A DNA stretch of 64,000 nt from Streptomyces sp. R33 (lineage in GTDB: Bacteria > Actinomycetota > Actinomycetes > Streptomycetales > Streptomycetaceae), in assembly GCF_041200175.1 (NCBI RefSeq), contig NZ_CP165728.1, forward strand, positions 248,001-312,000, given 5' to 3'. The position numbers were made by a program, and so were the translations under genes. Of the stretch, positions 1 through 8,872 are shown in pieces. A model generated the notes under the pieces. The model saw nothing but the letters and a program-made list of their open reading frames with translations. It did no database searches and was not told the DNA's origin. Each line of letters begins with the position of its first letter. Within the stretch, counting starts at the first letter, position 1.

Positions 1-291
1 GGTGATGGAGAACCTTCGCATCACCCGGGCGACGCGCTTCTCATTGACGTGCAGGCCGGTCTCCTTCAGCTCGGCGGTCACCCGAGGGGAGCCGTAGGCG
101 CCGCCGGACTCCGCGTGGACCTCGCGGATCCTCGTAGCCAGGCGCTGGTCGGCCCGCTGCCGGACCTGCCGGGCCTCGGCGCCGGCCAGCCACTTGTAGT
201 AGCTGGATCTGTTCACGTCCAGGACCTGGCAGAGCTGCTTCACCTCGAAGGCGTCCCGGTGATCGTCGACGAACTGGAAGCGGCTCCTCAC
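1..291 (-). CDS. IS3-family transposase OrfB (DDE integrase), N-terminal part only
   Basis: This is the start of the catalytic subunit of an IS3 transposase. Reading from a GTG at 291, the first residues are V-R-S-R-F-Q-F-V-D-D-H, followed by the typical HTH_21 segment (QLCQVLDVNRSSYYKW, then GSPRVTAELKETG). The GTG overlaps the orfA stop codon by two bases, the usual arrangement in which OrfAB is made by programmed -1 frameshifting. The DDE catalytic core is beyond the left edge, so activity cannot be judged. Confidence 0.75.
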   Translation of the reverse strand, partial: MRSRFQFVDDHRDAFEVKQLCQVLDVNRSSYYKWLAGAEARQVRQRADQRLATRIREVHAESGGAYGSPRVTAELKETGLHVNEKRVARVMRRFSIT

Positions 292-641
292 CAGTTCGTC
301 TCTCCGGCGAAATACTTGGCTGCCTTGCGGAGTATGTCGCGCTCGGTCGCGAGTTTGCGTTCATTCGCCTCGAGCTCGGCCACCCTTGCCTCCAGCTGCC
401 GGATCCGCTCGTCCGGATCCGCGGACGGCGTCGCCTGCCCGGCCCGGGCCGACGTCTGCCCAGCCCGGGCGGCGACCGGGCCGGCGCCTCGGCATTCCCG
501 GTTCCTCAGCACCCACTCCCGCAGGGTGGCCCGGTTGATGCCCAGGTCGGCGGCGATGCTCTTGTAGGTCGCCCCGGGAGTGGACTCGTACAGGGCCACG
601 GCATCGGCCCTGAACTCGTCCGAGTAGTCCTTCATCGCCAT
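288..641 (-). CDS. IS3-family transposase OrfA (helix-turn-helix subunit)
   Basis: OrfA is the DNA-binding subunit that recognises the IS ends. The start at 641 (M-A-M-K-D-Y-S-D-E-F-R) is chosen because family members begin this way; the in-frame residues further upstream read through the terminal repeat. Residues 5-55 form the HTH_Tnp_1 domain (AVALYES, AADLGINRATLREWV). The C-terminal part is a leucine-zipper-like coiled coil (RIRQLEARVAELEANERKLATERDILRKAAKYFA cut to its heptads) used for multimerisation. An Ala/Gly-rich insert of about 20 residues separates the two. It looks intact. Confidence 0.85.
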   Translation of the reverse strand: MAMKDYSDEFRADAVALYESTPGATYKSIAADLGINRATLREWVLRNRECRGAGPVAARAGQTSARAGQATPSADPDERIRQLEARVAELEANERKLATERDILRKAAKYFAGETNW

Positions 642-792
642 CGGCGGTCTTCTCGCTTCCTCCGGATCAAGCAGATCCAGTATCAGCGTGTCCACCACTC
701 AGGGGGAGGCCCCAGCTGGTGGCGGGCGGCCGTCCGCGAGCGACATGATGCGGACATGCACCATCCTTACGCGTCCGTCGGCAGGCAGTGAC

Positions 793-2295
793 GTGCTGCC
801 CCACGTTTATCGCATCACCAAGTACGATCCTGCCGATCGCGATCAGCACGGTCACTACACAGGTACCGAAGAGGTGCACAGCGACCAGGGGCCGGTCGAA
901 GCTGCCTATCTGGAGGCAGTCGCCGCCTTCGCGGCGGAGACCGGAATCGACAGCCTTGTCGTACGCGAACCGCAGGTAGCGGCGGGCTTCGCCGGCTTCG
1001 GCGCGGAATCGGCTGTCGAGGGCCACGGCCTGGGCGGCCTCTTCCCGCCCGGCCATGGGGGCTACCACGATGGCGCGCAGGTCTCGCTCAGCGTCGCCCT
1101 GGAACTGGGCCGGGCGATGCTGCGCGGCAGTGGCGCCTGGTGCCGGCTGGAAGTGGAGGGCAGGTTCACGATCCACGTCGGATGGGACCAGTACGTCTAC
1201 GTCGGCAGTAGTGATCCCTGCCCGGCGGCGGTGGCACGTACCCGCGCACTGGGACTGTTCCCTGAGCGTCTGGACGCCTCTCCCTACGATGTCGAGGTCG
1301 ACGGGCCGGGGGCACAGCGGCCCGCCGATGACGTCTTCTGGGCCCGCGTGCGCTGGTGCGTCGCGACGCGCCAGGCGGCGCTTCTCGAGGAGAACCACGT
1401 TGGCAACGCCGCTCGCTGGCATCGACTCGACGCCGACTCCCTGGACGCGGTTCGCGCCCGGCTGGTTCCTCGCTCCCGTTTGGCCGTCTGGCCCGACCTT
1501 TCCCCCGACGTGGGCGCCGTCCTCGCAGATCTGCCGGAGGAAGGCCTGATCGAATTCGTCTGGGAGGACGAGGACGGCCGGATCGCGAGCATCGTCGCCG
1601 ATGAGAGCCAGTTCGCGGAACTGGCGATACAAGTCTGCGGCGCCCGTGCCGCATCGGCCCTGTCCCTCTGCATCGACGGAAGGCAACCGCTCATGACGGC
1701 GGTCCTGCCCGACGAGGACGGCGTCCTGCGGGCGCGCTGGAGGACCGAGGCGACCTCCGACGACCGCCACTGGGCGTTCCTCACCACCCTCCACCGAGGA
1801 CAGATCTGCACCGGCACCGTCGTCGCCATGCCCGATTTCGGCGTCATCTTCGTCGACATCGGCGGCTTCACCGCGATGATCAATCTGCCCGAGGTGTCCT
1901 GGCGCCCCATCGACCACCCCTCCGACGTGCTGACGGTGGGCCAAGGGGTCACCGCCGAGATCCTTGACATCGACCTCGTCCGGCAGCGGGTGCCGATGTC
2001 GCTCAAGGCGCTGGAGGAAGACCCGTTGCCGGTGCTTGCTCAGCAGATCGGCCGGATCGTCAGGGGACCGGTCACCCGGCTCACACCGTTCGGCGCCTTC
2101 GTCCGCATCGAGGACCGGGAGCACGGCTTGGAGGGACTGCTGCACCACACCGAGTCGGCCGGGACGTCGGTGGACGGGCCCGAGGAGGGAATCCAGGTCG
2201 GCGACATCCTCACCGTCAAGATCATCGACGTCGACCCGGAGAACCGCCGCATCGGGCTGTCGCGCGTTCAGGCCCGGTCGGCGGCCCTTCAGTAG
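793..2295 (+). CDS. S1 RNA-binding domain protein
   Basis: A hydrophilic cytoplasmic protein of about 500 residues with two S1/OB-fold repeats at its C-terminus. The first begins near GQICTGTVVAMPDFGVIFVD, the second near GRIVRGPVTRLTPFGAFVRI, and the latter ends with the typical VKIIDVDPENRRIGLS. The N-terminal 330 residues are a family-specific region without a recognised catalytic motif. S1 repeats bind single-stranded RNA, so a role in translation or RNA handling is inferred. The GTG at 793 is preferred over in-frame starts at 745 and 748 because conserved sequence begins at L-P-H-V-Y; a start at 688 would lie inside the adjacent IS3 end. No strong ribosome-binding site precedes any choice. 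The native promoter may have been displaced by the IS. Confidence 0.75.
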   Translation: MLPHVYRITKYDPADRDQHGHYTGTEEVHSDQGPVEAAYLEAVAAFAAETGIDSLVVREPQVAAGFAGFGAESAVEGHGLGGLFPPGHGGYHDGAQVSLSVALELGRAMLRGSGAWCRLEVEGRFTIHVGWDQYVYVGSSDPCPAAVARTRALGLFPERLDASPYDVEVDGPGAQRPADDVFWARVRWCVATRQAALLEENHVGNAARWHRLDADSLDAVRARLVPRSRLAVWPDLSPDVGAVLADLPEEGLIEFVWEDEDGRIASIVADESQFAELAIQVCGARAASALSLCIDGRQPLMTAVLPDEDGVLRARWRTEATSDDRHWAFLTTLHRGQICTGTVVAMPDFGVIFVDIGGFTAMINLPEVSWRPIDHPSDVLTVGQGVTAEILDIDLVRQRVPMSLKALEEDPLPVLAQQIGRIVRGPVTRLTPFGAFVRIEDREHGLEGLLHHTESAGTSVDGPEEGIQVGDILTVKIIDVDPENRRIGLSRVQARSAALQ

Positions 2296-2323
2296 AAGGC
2301 GCCCACGACATGCGAGGGGCGTC

Positions 2324-3295
2324 CTACTGGATGTTCAGGCGGAGCGGGTGGGAGGCGTCCACGGGACACGTGAAGATGCGCAGTTCACCGAACCGGCCGA
2401 CATTGAGATCCGGATCACGGCCGCTGTCGACCGTGAGGAACAGACGGGCCTTCGCACCGCAGGCACAGTCGATCGGGACCAGGTCCGTGAGGTGCCAGCT
2501 CGGCCAGCCTCCGGCCTTCCATCCCTCCAGGCAGGCCAGAGTGCGGTGGTACTCGATACCGTGCTCCTCGGCCCAGGCCTCTGCTTCGCCGAAGAGCTCC
2601 CCGGGCAGTTCGTCCTGGGCCGGGAGGTCCGTCACCTCGACCGGATCGAGCAGGCAGGGCCGGGGCACGTACGAGGCCACGGCGTCGACCGGCACGGGGA
2701 CATCCCGTACGGCGGCAAGCGAAGCGGCCGAACGGTAGTGCACCTCGACGGCGGGTCCCCAGTAGTGCGCCTGCCCCGGCAGTTCGGAATGCTCCTTCGG
2801 GCACCACAGAACCTGCAGCACGTCCATGCCCTCCGGCCAATCGGCCACGGGTACGTCCTGCTTGAGGAGCTGCAGGACCCCGATCAGCGGTACGCCGGGG
2901 ACGCTGGACACCGGCACTCGCCGGACCCGCTCCCACGTGACCTTGTCGAGCACCCCGGCACCGTCCATGATCCGCGAACGGATTTCGGCTTCCTCCCGAA
3001 TGACCTCGTACGCATCGTGGACCTTCCCAGCCCGCCGGGCTCGCCAGTCCCGGTCGATCCGCTGCAAAGTCTCCCGATCCGCATCGGAGAGCTTTTCCCG
3101 CACCTCGACCATGTGAGGGCCCTGACACCGGGGCCACTCCTCGTCGCCGGGCCACAGCATCGGACCACCGATATGACTGGCGTCCGGTGACGGCTCACCC
3201 GCCCTGGGACGCAGCAGCACGGCCTTGCGGGCGTGCGCGGCAAGGGCGGGTATGCCGGCGAGCAGCGCCTCGACGGTCGGATTCACGGCTGTCAT
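2324..3295 (-). CDS. Hypothetical protein, DUF1963-like (YwqG fold suspected)
   Basis: A 323-residue cytoplasmic protein with no signal peptide or membrane segment. The N-terminal IGGPMLWPGDEEWPRC resembles the conserved G-G-x-P...W-P-x-C segment of DUF1963/YwqG-like proteins, and a second W-P-x-G motif (ADWPEGMDVLQVLWCPKEH) follows around residue 155. Cysteines near the C-terminus (IDCACGAKARLF, IFTCPVDASH) could form a small metal site. The start at 3295 (MTAVNPTVEALLAG) is preferred to the longer frame from 3361, whose leader lacks family character. The gene converges on the S1-protein gene, leaving 28 bp between stops. Members often act as knob-like accessory or immunity proteins, but no function is assigned here. 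Confidence 0.65.
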   Translation of the reverse strand: MTAVNPTVEALLAGIPALAAHARKAVLLRPRAGEPSPDASHIGGPMLWPGDEEWPRCQGPHMVEVREKLSDADRETLQRIDRDWRARRAGKVHDAYEVIREEAEIRSRIMDGAGVLDKVTWERVRRVPVSSVPGVPLIGVLQLLKQDVPVADWPEGMDVLQVLWCPKEHSELPGQAHYWGPAVEVHYRSAASLAAVRDVPVPVDAVASYVPRPCLLDPVEVTDLPAQDELPGELFGEAEAWAEEHGIEYHRTLACLEGWKAGGWPSWHLTDLVPIDCACGAKARLFLTVDSGRDPDLNVGRFGELRIFTCPVDASHPLRLNIQ

Positions 3296-3778
3296 ACGGA
3301 CGACGGTAGTAGCTGTTGCCAGCAGCCCCGTTCGAAGCCGCACGCGACAAGCCGGCCCCACCGCTGCCGGCCCGCCGAGCAGTTCTGCGGACAGCTGGTA
3401 TCAGCGGCAATTACGGCGATTCGGCAGGACGGGTGGTGTCGCCCCACGGCGGGAACACCTTGTTCGGCAACCCCCTGCGGAACGGGAATCCACGGCCGGG
3501 CCGATTCCGCCTGAGGTCGGCCTGAGGATTCTCGCCTGCCCGCGTCGACAGTGCCCGCGATATGGGTTGCATGTCGGTTTCGGTGAAAGTGCTCGAGAAC
3601 GGCTCGTCGACGGCATACAGTCCCAGGTCAAGAAGCCTGCTCCCCGCGCAGGTTGGAAGCCTCCCGACGGCACTTGACCCGCAAATACCATCGCCCCCTC
3701 CTCCGCAATCACGAGTAGGGGGCGGGGGGCTGTTCCTTTTCGGTAGGGTGCTGCCCCTGCTCCGGGAAGGGCACGACC
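3296..3778. other. Intergenic region with a small hairpin
   Basis: No convincing gene was seen in these 480 bases. An 8-bp perfect inverted repeat (CGCCCCCT at 3692-3699, AGGGGGCG at 3717-3724) lies about 55 bases before the next gene. It could be an operator or part of a leader. The divergent promoters for the flanking genes presumably lie here. Confidence 0.4.
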
Positions 3779-4075
3779 GTGGAAGACGAACCCCTCGACC
3801 GGTGGGCCGCCCGCCGCGAAGGCCGCCTGCGCAAGCCGGGCGAACTGAAAGCCGTCACTCTCAGCAGCGGCCCGCAGCGCGCCGCCCACCTCGACCCCGA
3901 CGCCCTGCGCCTGATCCTTGAATGGGACGGCTTCGCCTGGCAGCCGCTGACGACGGTGGAGAACTACGCGGCGGCCTGCCAGGTCCTCAACCCCTCAGCC
4001 CAAGCAGAAGCAGCCCAGCTGCCCGGCCATACGCCACGCCTCGGCAAGGGAAGCGGACGGCACCGCAAGCCCTGA
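3779..4075 (+). CDS. DUF6087 family protein
   Basis: A small basic protein of 98 residues matching the Streptomyces-specific DUF6087 pattern: an N-terminal EPLDRWAARREGRLRKPGEL, then LILEWDGFAWQPL and a C-terminal helix. The GTG start at 3779 follows a GGAAGGG ribosome-binding site at good distance. The family has no known function. Members are common near plasmid and mobile DNA in Streptomyces, which fits this neighbourhood. There is no membrane segment. Confidence 0.65.
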   Translation: MEDEPLDRWAARREGRLRKPGELKAVTLSSGPQRAAHLDPDALRLILEWDGFAWQPLTTVENYAAACQVLNPSAQAEAAQLPGHTPRLGKGSGRHRKP

Positions 4076-4153
4076 GCCACGCACCTATGTCCCCGCCCCA
4101 GCAGGCGAAGCCAGCCGCGGTACGACGCCGTCATTTCGAGGTACGCCTAGGGA

Positions 4154-4714
4154 ATGGAACAAGAGACGGAGTCGGCTGGCCGTGGCGACGCTGAACGGTC
4201 CGTGCATCGGTCTACTGCCCTTGCTGCCCTTGGGGGAGCTCTGATCGGAGCCCTGTCCGGGCTGCTGGGAAGCGGGCTCGGCTACGTTCAGGGAGAGAAG
4301 ACGCAGAACGCCACCGCAAGCGCGCGACGAGTTGACATCAGACGAACCGCATACGTCGAGTACGCAGCCAGCTGTCACGCCTTTGAGACCGCGATCATCA
4401 GGCTCGCGCCGATGGTCGGTGCCGACTCCGACCAGAACGAAAGACGGCGCGAGTTTCGGGAAGGGTTCATCCCCGTCGTCGACAGAATGAACCGGGCGGG
4501 CATGACCGTCCGCCTGGTGGGCAGTGACAGAAGCCGGACTCTCTTCACCGACGTTGAACAAGGGTGGCGCGGCGTGACCTACAAGGTCAGCGATGCCTAC
4601 GGGAAACCGGTGCCAGACCTGAAGAAGTTCATCATCGAGATCACCGAAGACCTGAAAGACTTGCAGCGGGCTCTCAACGAGTTCCTGGACGAAGTCGATG
4701 GCGAGGTCCTCTGA
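4154..4714 (+). CDS. Hypothetical protein with one N-terminal membrane segment
   Basis: A 186-residue protein. Residues 20-45 are a glycine/alanine-rich hydrophobic helix (TALAALGGALIGALSGLLGSGL) following a short acidic and Arg-containing cytoplasmic tail, so it is probably a single-span membrane protein. The remainder is hydrophilic and largely helical, with charged stretches and no cysteine-rich or catalytic motif. The ATG lies 78 bases after the DUF6087 stop, in the same orientation, so the two may be co-transcribed. Similar short single-span proteins occur widely in Streptomyces with unknown role. No function is proposed. Confidence 0.6.
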   Translation: MEQETESAGRGDAERSVHRSTALAALGGALIGALSGLLGSGLGYVQGEKTQNATASARRVDIRRTAYVEYAASCHAFETAIIRLAPMVGADSDQNERRREFREGFIPVVDRMNRAGMTVRLVGSDRSRTLFTDVEQGWRGVTYKVSDAYGKPVPDLKKFIIEITEDLKDLQRALNEFLDEVDGEVL

Positions 4715-4839
4715 CTCACTGCCGAGCTACCGCTCCGCAGTGACGATCTACTCCTGCAGAGTGCTGCGGAGTAAAGAACAGTGAGGGGCCGCCGCCACGT
4801 CGTCGACCGCCACCCGTCCGGCGCCGACCACGAAGCAGG

Positions 4840-5088
4840 TCACGCCGGGCCATGTGCAGCGGTTCCGTGAACGTCCGCATCCTCGTGCTCTCGTGGACCG
4901 TCCGAGCCGTTGTCGTCATGGGTGCCGGGGCGCAGGGCCCAGGCCTGGCCTGTCTCGGCCAGGACGAACGGGTCGCTCTCGAGGACGGCGCGGCGTACCG
5001 CGTCGTACGCGGCCGGCGCGGGGATGCAGTCCTCGGTGATGAGTTCGGTGACGCAGTCCGTGATGAACTGCGCGGCCCTCTCGGGCAT
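4840..5088 (-). CDS. Hypothetical small protein
   Basis: An 82-residue protein starting MPERAAQFITDCVTELI. The start at 5088 is preferred over an in-frame start at 5127, whose extra residues are low-complexity Pro/Ala. The body (ITEDCIPAPAAYDAVRRAVLESDPFVLAETGQAWALRPG) looks like a compact helical domain, and the tail is Asp/His-rich and probably disordered. There is no signal or membrane segment. It does not match a family I can name. It is transcribed away from the 5299-5565 gene. Confidence 0.45.
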   Translation of the reverse strand: MPERAAQFITDCVTELITEDCIPAPAAYDAVRRAVLESDPFVLAETGQAWALRPGTHDDNGSDGPREHEDADVHGTAAHGPA

Positions 5089-5298
5089 GGCGAGACCCCC
5101 GACAGGTGCTGCCGGGGGTCTCGCCATCTGATGGTTCTCACCCGGGCAGGTGACTCATTTCACCGGGGAAACGATCCCGCCGGTGCTTCAGCTGGCAGCC
5201 GGGTCCCATGTGTGTCTTCGGCGCGCCGCTTCGCAGCTTGCCGTCGGCCCTGTCTGATGGGAACCGTCGTCCTGGCCGTCCAAGGAGAGAGCACCATC

Positions 5299-5565
5299 GT
5301 GACCACCACCGAGCAGATTGCCCGTGACGCCGTACGCCGCGTCCTGGGGGACAGTGTCCACGCCGACGTGACCGCCTTCCCCGGCGGAAACCTTTCCATC
5401 AGCGTGCACAGCGGAGACCACACGGCCACCATCGACGGCGACGACAGCAGCGGATGGGGCTGGACCGTTGACCCGGGAACCGATGACGGATTCACCGGGC
5501 ACGAGGACATTGCGGAAACCCTCGACGACGCCCTGATGGGCGTACGTGGAAAGATCGGCGGCTGA
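5299..5565 (+). CDS. Hypothetical small acidic protein
   Basis: An 88-residue acidic protein that starts at a GTG (V-T-T-T-E-Q-I-A-R-D-A-V-R-R-V-L) seven bases after an AAGGAGAG ribosome-binding site. The N-terminal helix is followed by beta-rich segments (VTAFPGGNLSISVHSGDHTATIDGDD) and a C-terminal helix. Longer in-frame starts near 4852 run through the opposite-strand gene and are rejected. There is no signal peptide. The family is not recognised. Confidence 0.55.
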   Translation: MTTTEQIARDAVRRVLGDSVHADVTAFPGGNLSISVHSGDHTATIDGDDSSGWGWTVDPGTDDGFTGHEDIAETLDDALMGVRGKIGG

Positions 5566-5675
5566 GACTACGACGTCCTGTGCCAGCGGGTACATCCCTC
5601 GCGCGGACGCGGAGCTGTTCGCGGTGTTCACCGGGGCGGACGTCATCAAGGCCGTCCGCTGGCGGTATGGACTGG

Positions 5676-6437
5676 CTACTCCTCGGGCTCCCAGGCGATC
5701 AGCTGCTCGAACACCTGCTGGTCGCCCTCGATCTTCAGGTCGCTCAGGGTGAGGCGGCCCCAGACGAAGAGGAGCAGCTGCTCGGCCGTGCCCGTGGCCG
5801 AAGCGGAGGCGGGCGCGGCGTCGTCCGTGAGGGGTGCGGGCCAGGCGCCGGTGCCGTCCAACGCGAGGAGCCAGGAGCGGCCCTCGGTGGCGTGGTAGTG
5901 GATGGTGGCGGTCTCGTGCGGCCAGGCCGCCGGGGTGGAGTTGCAGGTGTCGAGGAACTCGGCCACGCCGTCGATCGCGACGTCCGCCGGCATCGGCTGC
6001 ACGGCGCCTGCGGCGAGCTGGGCGTCGTAGGTGTGCACCAACACCTCGTGCACCCGGCGCCGGGCAACGCCCCGGGCATTCGCCGGCGATACGCCGGCGG
6101 CCCACCACGTCCAGCACTCGCGCTCCGGGCCGGCCTCGCGCAGCGCACTCAGCAGCAGCTCGTTCGACTCGGCGTACCAGGCCAGCAGCGCCTCGAGCTC
6201 GCGCGGCGCCTCCGCGGCATCCTTGGCCGGTGGAGCCTCTGCCGGGCCCGCGGCGACGATTGCGGCCCACCAGCGCTGGCCCGTACCCAGGTGCTGCACC
6301 AGATCGAACAACGTCCATTCGGGGCAGGACGGCACCGGCGCCTCAAGGCTGGGCGCGGCGGCAACCGCACTCCGGAACGCGGCCGACCGCTCGTCGATCA
6401 GTTGCAGCAGGGTGGAAAACTCAAGACTCTCTGTCAC
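5676..6437 (-). CDS. Maleylpyruvate isomerase family mycothiol-dependent enzyme
   Basis: A 253-residue protein of the DinB/MDMPI superfamily, whose characterised members use mycothiol as a cofactor or act as metal-dependent thiol transferases or isomerases. The N-terminal four-helix domain contains the metal-binding pattern: an early His in LVQHLGTGQRWW (near residue 49) and a later RRVHEVLVHTYDAQLAAG pair (near residue 130). The C-terminal domain (from about residue 165) is the beta-rich MDMPI_C-like part. Length is normal for the family. The substrate cannot be inferred. The gene stands alone, and the broken IS5 element begins about 45 bases upstream of its start. Confidence 0.8.
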   Translation of the reverse strand: MTESLEFSTLLQLIDERSAAFRSAVAAAPSLEAPVPSCPEWTLFDLVQHLGTGQRWWAAIVAAGPAEAPPAKDAAEAPRELEALLAWYAESNELLLSALREAGPERECWTWWAAGVSPANARGVARRRVHEVLVHTYDAQLAAGAVQPMPADVAIDGVAEFLDTCNSTPAAWPHETATIHYHATEGRSWLLALDGTGAWPAPLTDDAAPASASATGTAEQLLLFVWGRLTLSDLKIEGDQQVFEQLIAWEPEE

Positions 6438-6482
6438 ATCGCTTACCTATCACCCCAGCTCAGCCGACTGCACCCTATTTTC

Positions 6483-7295
6483 CAGGCCGTCAGCTGCGAT
6501 GGGAGTGGCTGCCGCAGGAGCTCGGCTTCGGGTCCGGGATGACATGCTGGCGCCGGCTGCGGGACTGGCACGAGGCCGGGGTGTGGGACCGGCTGCACCA
6601 GGTGCTGCTGACCGAGCTGCACCGTGCCAGGAAGCTGGACTGGTCCCGGGCGGTGATCGACGGCTCCCACCACCAGGCCCGTCGGGGTGGCCCAAAACCG
6701 GGCCGAGCCCGGTCGACCGTGCCCGGCCCGGCTCGAAGCGCCACGTCATCACCGACGCAGGCGGCACCCCGCTCGCCATCACCCTGACCGGTTGCAACCG
6801 CCACGACATCACCCAGCTGCTGCCCCTGCTCGACGCGATCCCGCGGATCCGCGGAGTGACCGGTCGCCCCCGTCACCGGCCGCGGCAGTTGTTCGCCGAC
6901 CGGGGCTACGACTTCGACAAGTACCGTCGGCTTATGTGGAAGCGCGGCATCAAGCCGGTCATCGCCCGACGCGGAGTTCCGCACGGCTCCGGCCTGGGCT
7001 CGGTCTTGGCCGGTGAAGCGCGGCATCAAGCCGGTCATCGCCCGACGCGGAGTTCCGCACGGCTCCGGCCTGGGCTCGGTCTTGCTGGGTAGTCGAGCGG
7101 ACGAACGCGTGGGTCCACGGCTTCCGACGGCTGCGGATCCGCTGGGAGATCCGCGACGACATCCACGAGGCGTTCCTGAAGCTCGCCCCGACCTGCTCAA
7201 CCTGCACCGGGACCGCAACAGCCTGGAACGAAATCGCGGGCAACACCCGCTCCGGTTACACCGCCGAACTGTCCCGGCGACTCTTCGATACCTGA
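6483..7295 (+). pseudogene. IS5-family transposase remnant (truncated, frameshifted, internally duplicated)
   Basis: The 5' part reads RQLRWEWLPQELGFGSGMTCWRRLRDW and is missing the usual N-terminal 40-50 residues. At about 6695, in GGCCCAAAACC, the frame shifts by -1, after which the core continues (KRHVITDAGGTPLAITLTGCNRHD, then LFADRGYDFDKYRRL). The segment around KRGIKPVIARRGVPHGSGLG is present twice because of a 70-bp direct duplication, and the C-terminal VVERTNAWVHGFRRLRIRWE then follows in another frame. The 3' end is also altered. This element cannot make a functional transposase. Confidence 0.8.
6939..7084. repeat. 70-bp direct duplication inside the IS5 transposase
   Basis: Bases 6939-7008 and 7015-7084 are identical and separated by six bases. 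Each unit starts GAAGCGCGGCATC and ends CTCGGTCTTG. Intact relatives carry this segment once. It encodes the region just before the final VVERT motif, so it is a secondary lesion in a dead element. Confidence 0.9.
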
Positions 7296-7396
7296 CCGCA
7301 CGACGCGGGCCAGCACCAACGACGCCAGCGCCAACGCTCGGGCCGGCGACTGCACGCTCGCAGCATCTGGCCAGCGGGCACGCGCTCTCGAGTCCC

Positions 7397-8872
7397 TCAG
7401 GTCAGGCCGGAAGCCTGGAGCAGCTTGGTGACCGCCTCCAGCAGTGGGGCGCCGACAGCGCCCACAGCCTCCGCGATGCGCCTGAGTCGTTCAGCGGCCG
7501 CGCGGACCCTGCCGGGGTTTTGGTCGTCGGTGCGAGCGGCCTGTTCGACGTCCTCATGGGCCTGGGCCAGCTCTTGCCGCTGCTCTTCCGAGAGCAGGCC
7601 GGACAGTTCGGAGACGTGGCCGGACAGGTCACGAAGCTCTTCGCGGCTGATGGGCTTGATAGCGAAGTCTCGGTTGTGCGCCTGGGCGTGAGGGCCAAAT
7701 GCGCTTCCGTAAGCCCCACCGTGGACATTGTAGGTGTCGCCTGTGCTCATAGTGATGTGCCCTCCGTGCTCGACGTGGATGTGCAGGCTCGGCTCGGCCG
7801 GCACTGCATAGTCGTGGCCGATCGTCTTCTCGATGACGCGGTCGAGCGATCGGAGGAGGCCCAGGCTCTCGCGGCGCAATTCCCTGCGTAGGTCGTCGAT
7901 CACGTCCGGCGGGGCGAGCGACTCGATGCGCTGCGCCATGTCCAGCAGCGGGATCTGCTCGACACCCGCCCTGTGCTCGCGGTTGAGGATCTTCAGCCGC
8001 TCCGCAAGATAATCCCGCAGGCGCTGACGGTCCAGCGCCGCGTCGCCCCGTCGCCACGCCCGGATCGCGGCGCGCAGCGACTCGCGCTCGGTGTGCAGCC
8101 GCCACAGGTTTCCCCGGACCTGCCGCGCGCGGTTGCCGTCACAATGCGGGAAGAACGTGACCCTCCAAGACGGCATCCGCTGACCCCCGAATTGCACTGG
8201 TCGGCAGCGGAAATGGACGCCGTCCCGCCGCATGGCGCTCGGCGGGAGCCCTTTGTCGGTGTGCCATTCGGTGAGAACCATCGGCGTGCCCGCCTCGACC
8301 AGGTCGTACCGCACCTCGCTGCCGTGTCGAGTGGTGGTCTCGGCAAATCGCCGCGCCAACTGGCGGCCAACAGACCCGAGCGGCACCGGGCCGTCGTCCC
8401 GCCAGGGCAGACCGACCGGGACAGACAGGTAATCGAGGTCCGTGCGCCACGCGGACGTCCAGGTCTGATCGGGCCAGCGCGAGGTGAACGCGACATCGAC
8501 CCGCGTCGACATCCGATCGCTGTACAGCCGCCGGTAACACGGGATCATCGTGATCGCGTGCTCTTCCCGCTGAGGATGGAAACCTGGGCGGGTAGCTTGC
8601 CGGAAATGCGGCGCAGGGAAGCGCAGCAGTCCGGCCGCATCACAAAAGGCACGCTCCCCTGACCAGTCGCGGATCGCGCCCCCCGGCCGATCCCGCACCA
8701 TGCCGGTCCCCCGCACGAACTCGGCACCCGCGATGGGGTCCGGCCAACTCGGCCTGCGCAACCGCCCGGTAGGTCCCTCGGCGAGCACGCGGAGGTCAGC
8801 GATCGGGAACTGGACGACACCGAACTCACGGTAGATCCGCGAGAACCTCCTGCCGTTGGACACCCACCGCAC
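7397..8872 (-). CDS. Large protein of unknown function with a possible conflict-system C-terminal module
   Basis: A protein of up to 491 residues; the start is a GTG at 8872 or 8863. Residues 1-250 form an unrecognised, Arg/Trp-rich alpha/beta region with no Walker, protease or nuclease motif that I can name. Residues 250-345 are strongly helical (DYLAERLKILNREH, DDLRRELRRESLGLL). A short hinge HIHVEHGGHITMSTGDTYNV followed by HGGAYGSAFGPHAQAH then leads to a C-terminal helical bundle. The G-D-T-Y-N-V...G-A-Y-G-S-A-F-G element resembles linkers in actinobacterial effector-associated proteins, but this is only a resemblance. The gene is monocistronic, with inverted repeats about 90 to 320 bases upstream. 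Confidence 0.6.
   Translation of the reverse strand: MRWVSNGRRFSRIYREFGVVQFPIADLRVLAEGPTGRLRRPSWPDPIAGAEFVRGTGMVRDRPGGAIRDWSGERAFCDAAGLLRFPAPHFRQATRPGFHPQREEHAITMIPCYRRLYSDRMSTRVDVAFTSRWPDQTWTSAWRTDLDYLSVPVGLPWRDDGPVPLGSVGRQLARRFAETTTRHGSEVRYDLVEAGTPMVLTEWHTDKGLPPSAMRRDGVHFRCRPVQFGGQRMPSWRVTFFPHCDGNRARQVRGNLWRLHTERESLRAAIRAWRRGDAALDRQRLRDYLAERLKILNREHRAGVEQIPLLDMAQRIESLAPPDVIDDLRRELRRESLGLLRSLDRVIEKTIGHDYAVPAEPSLHIHVEHGGHITMSTGDTYNVHGGAYGSAFGPHAQAHNRDFAIKPISREELRDLSGHVSELSGLLSEEQRQELAQAHEDVEQAARTDDQNPGRVRAAAERLRRIAEAVGAVGAPLLEAVTKLLQASGLT

Larger units (their letters stand above)
1..701 (-). mobile_element. IS3-family insertion sequence, partial (continues past the left edge)
   Basis: Two overlapping reading frames on the minus strand have the orfA/orfB arrangement of IS3 elements. 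The element's start lies near 701, where the minus strand reads TGAGTGGTGGACACG, a plausible left terminal repeat just upstream of orfA. The other end is outside the window, so the right repeat and target duplication cannot be checked. Confidence 0.75.
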
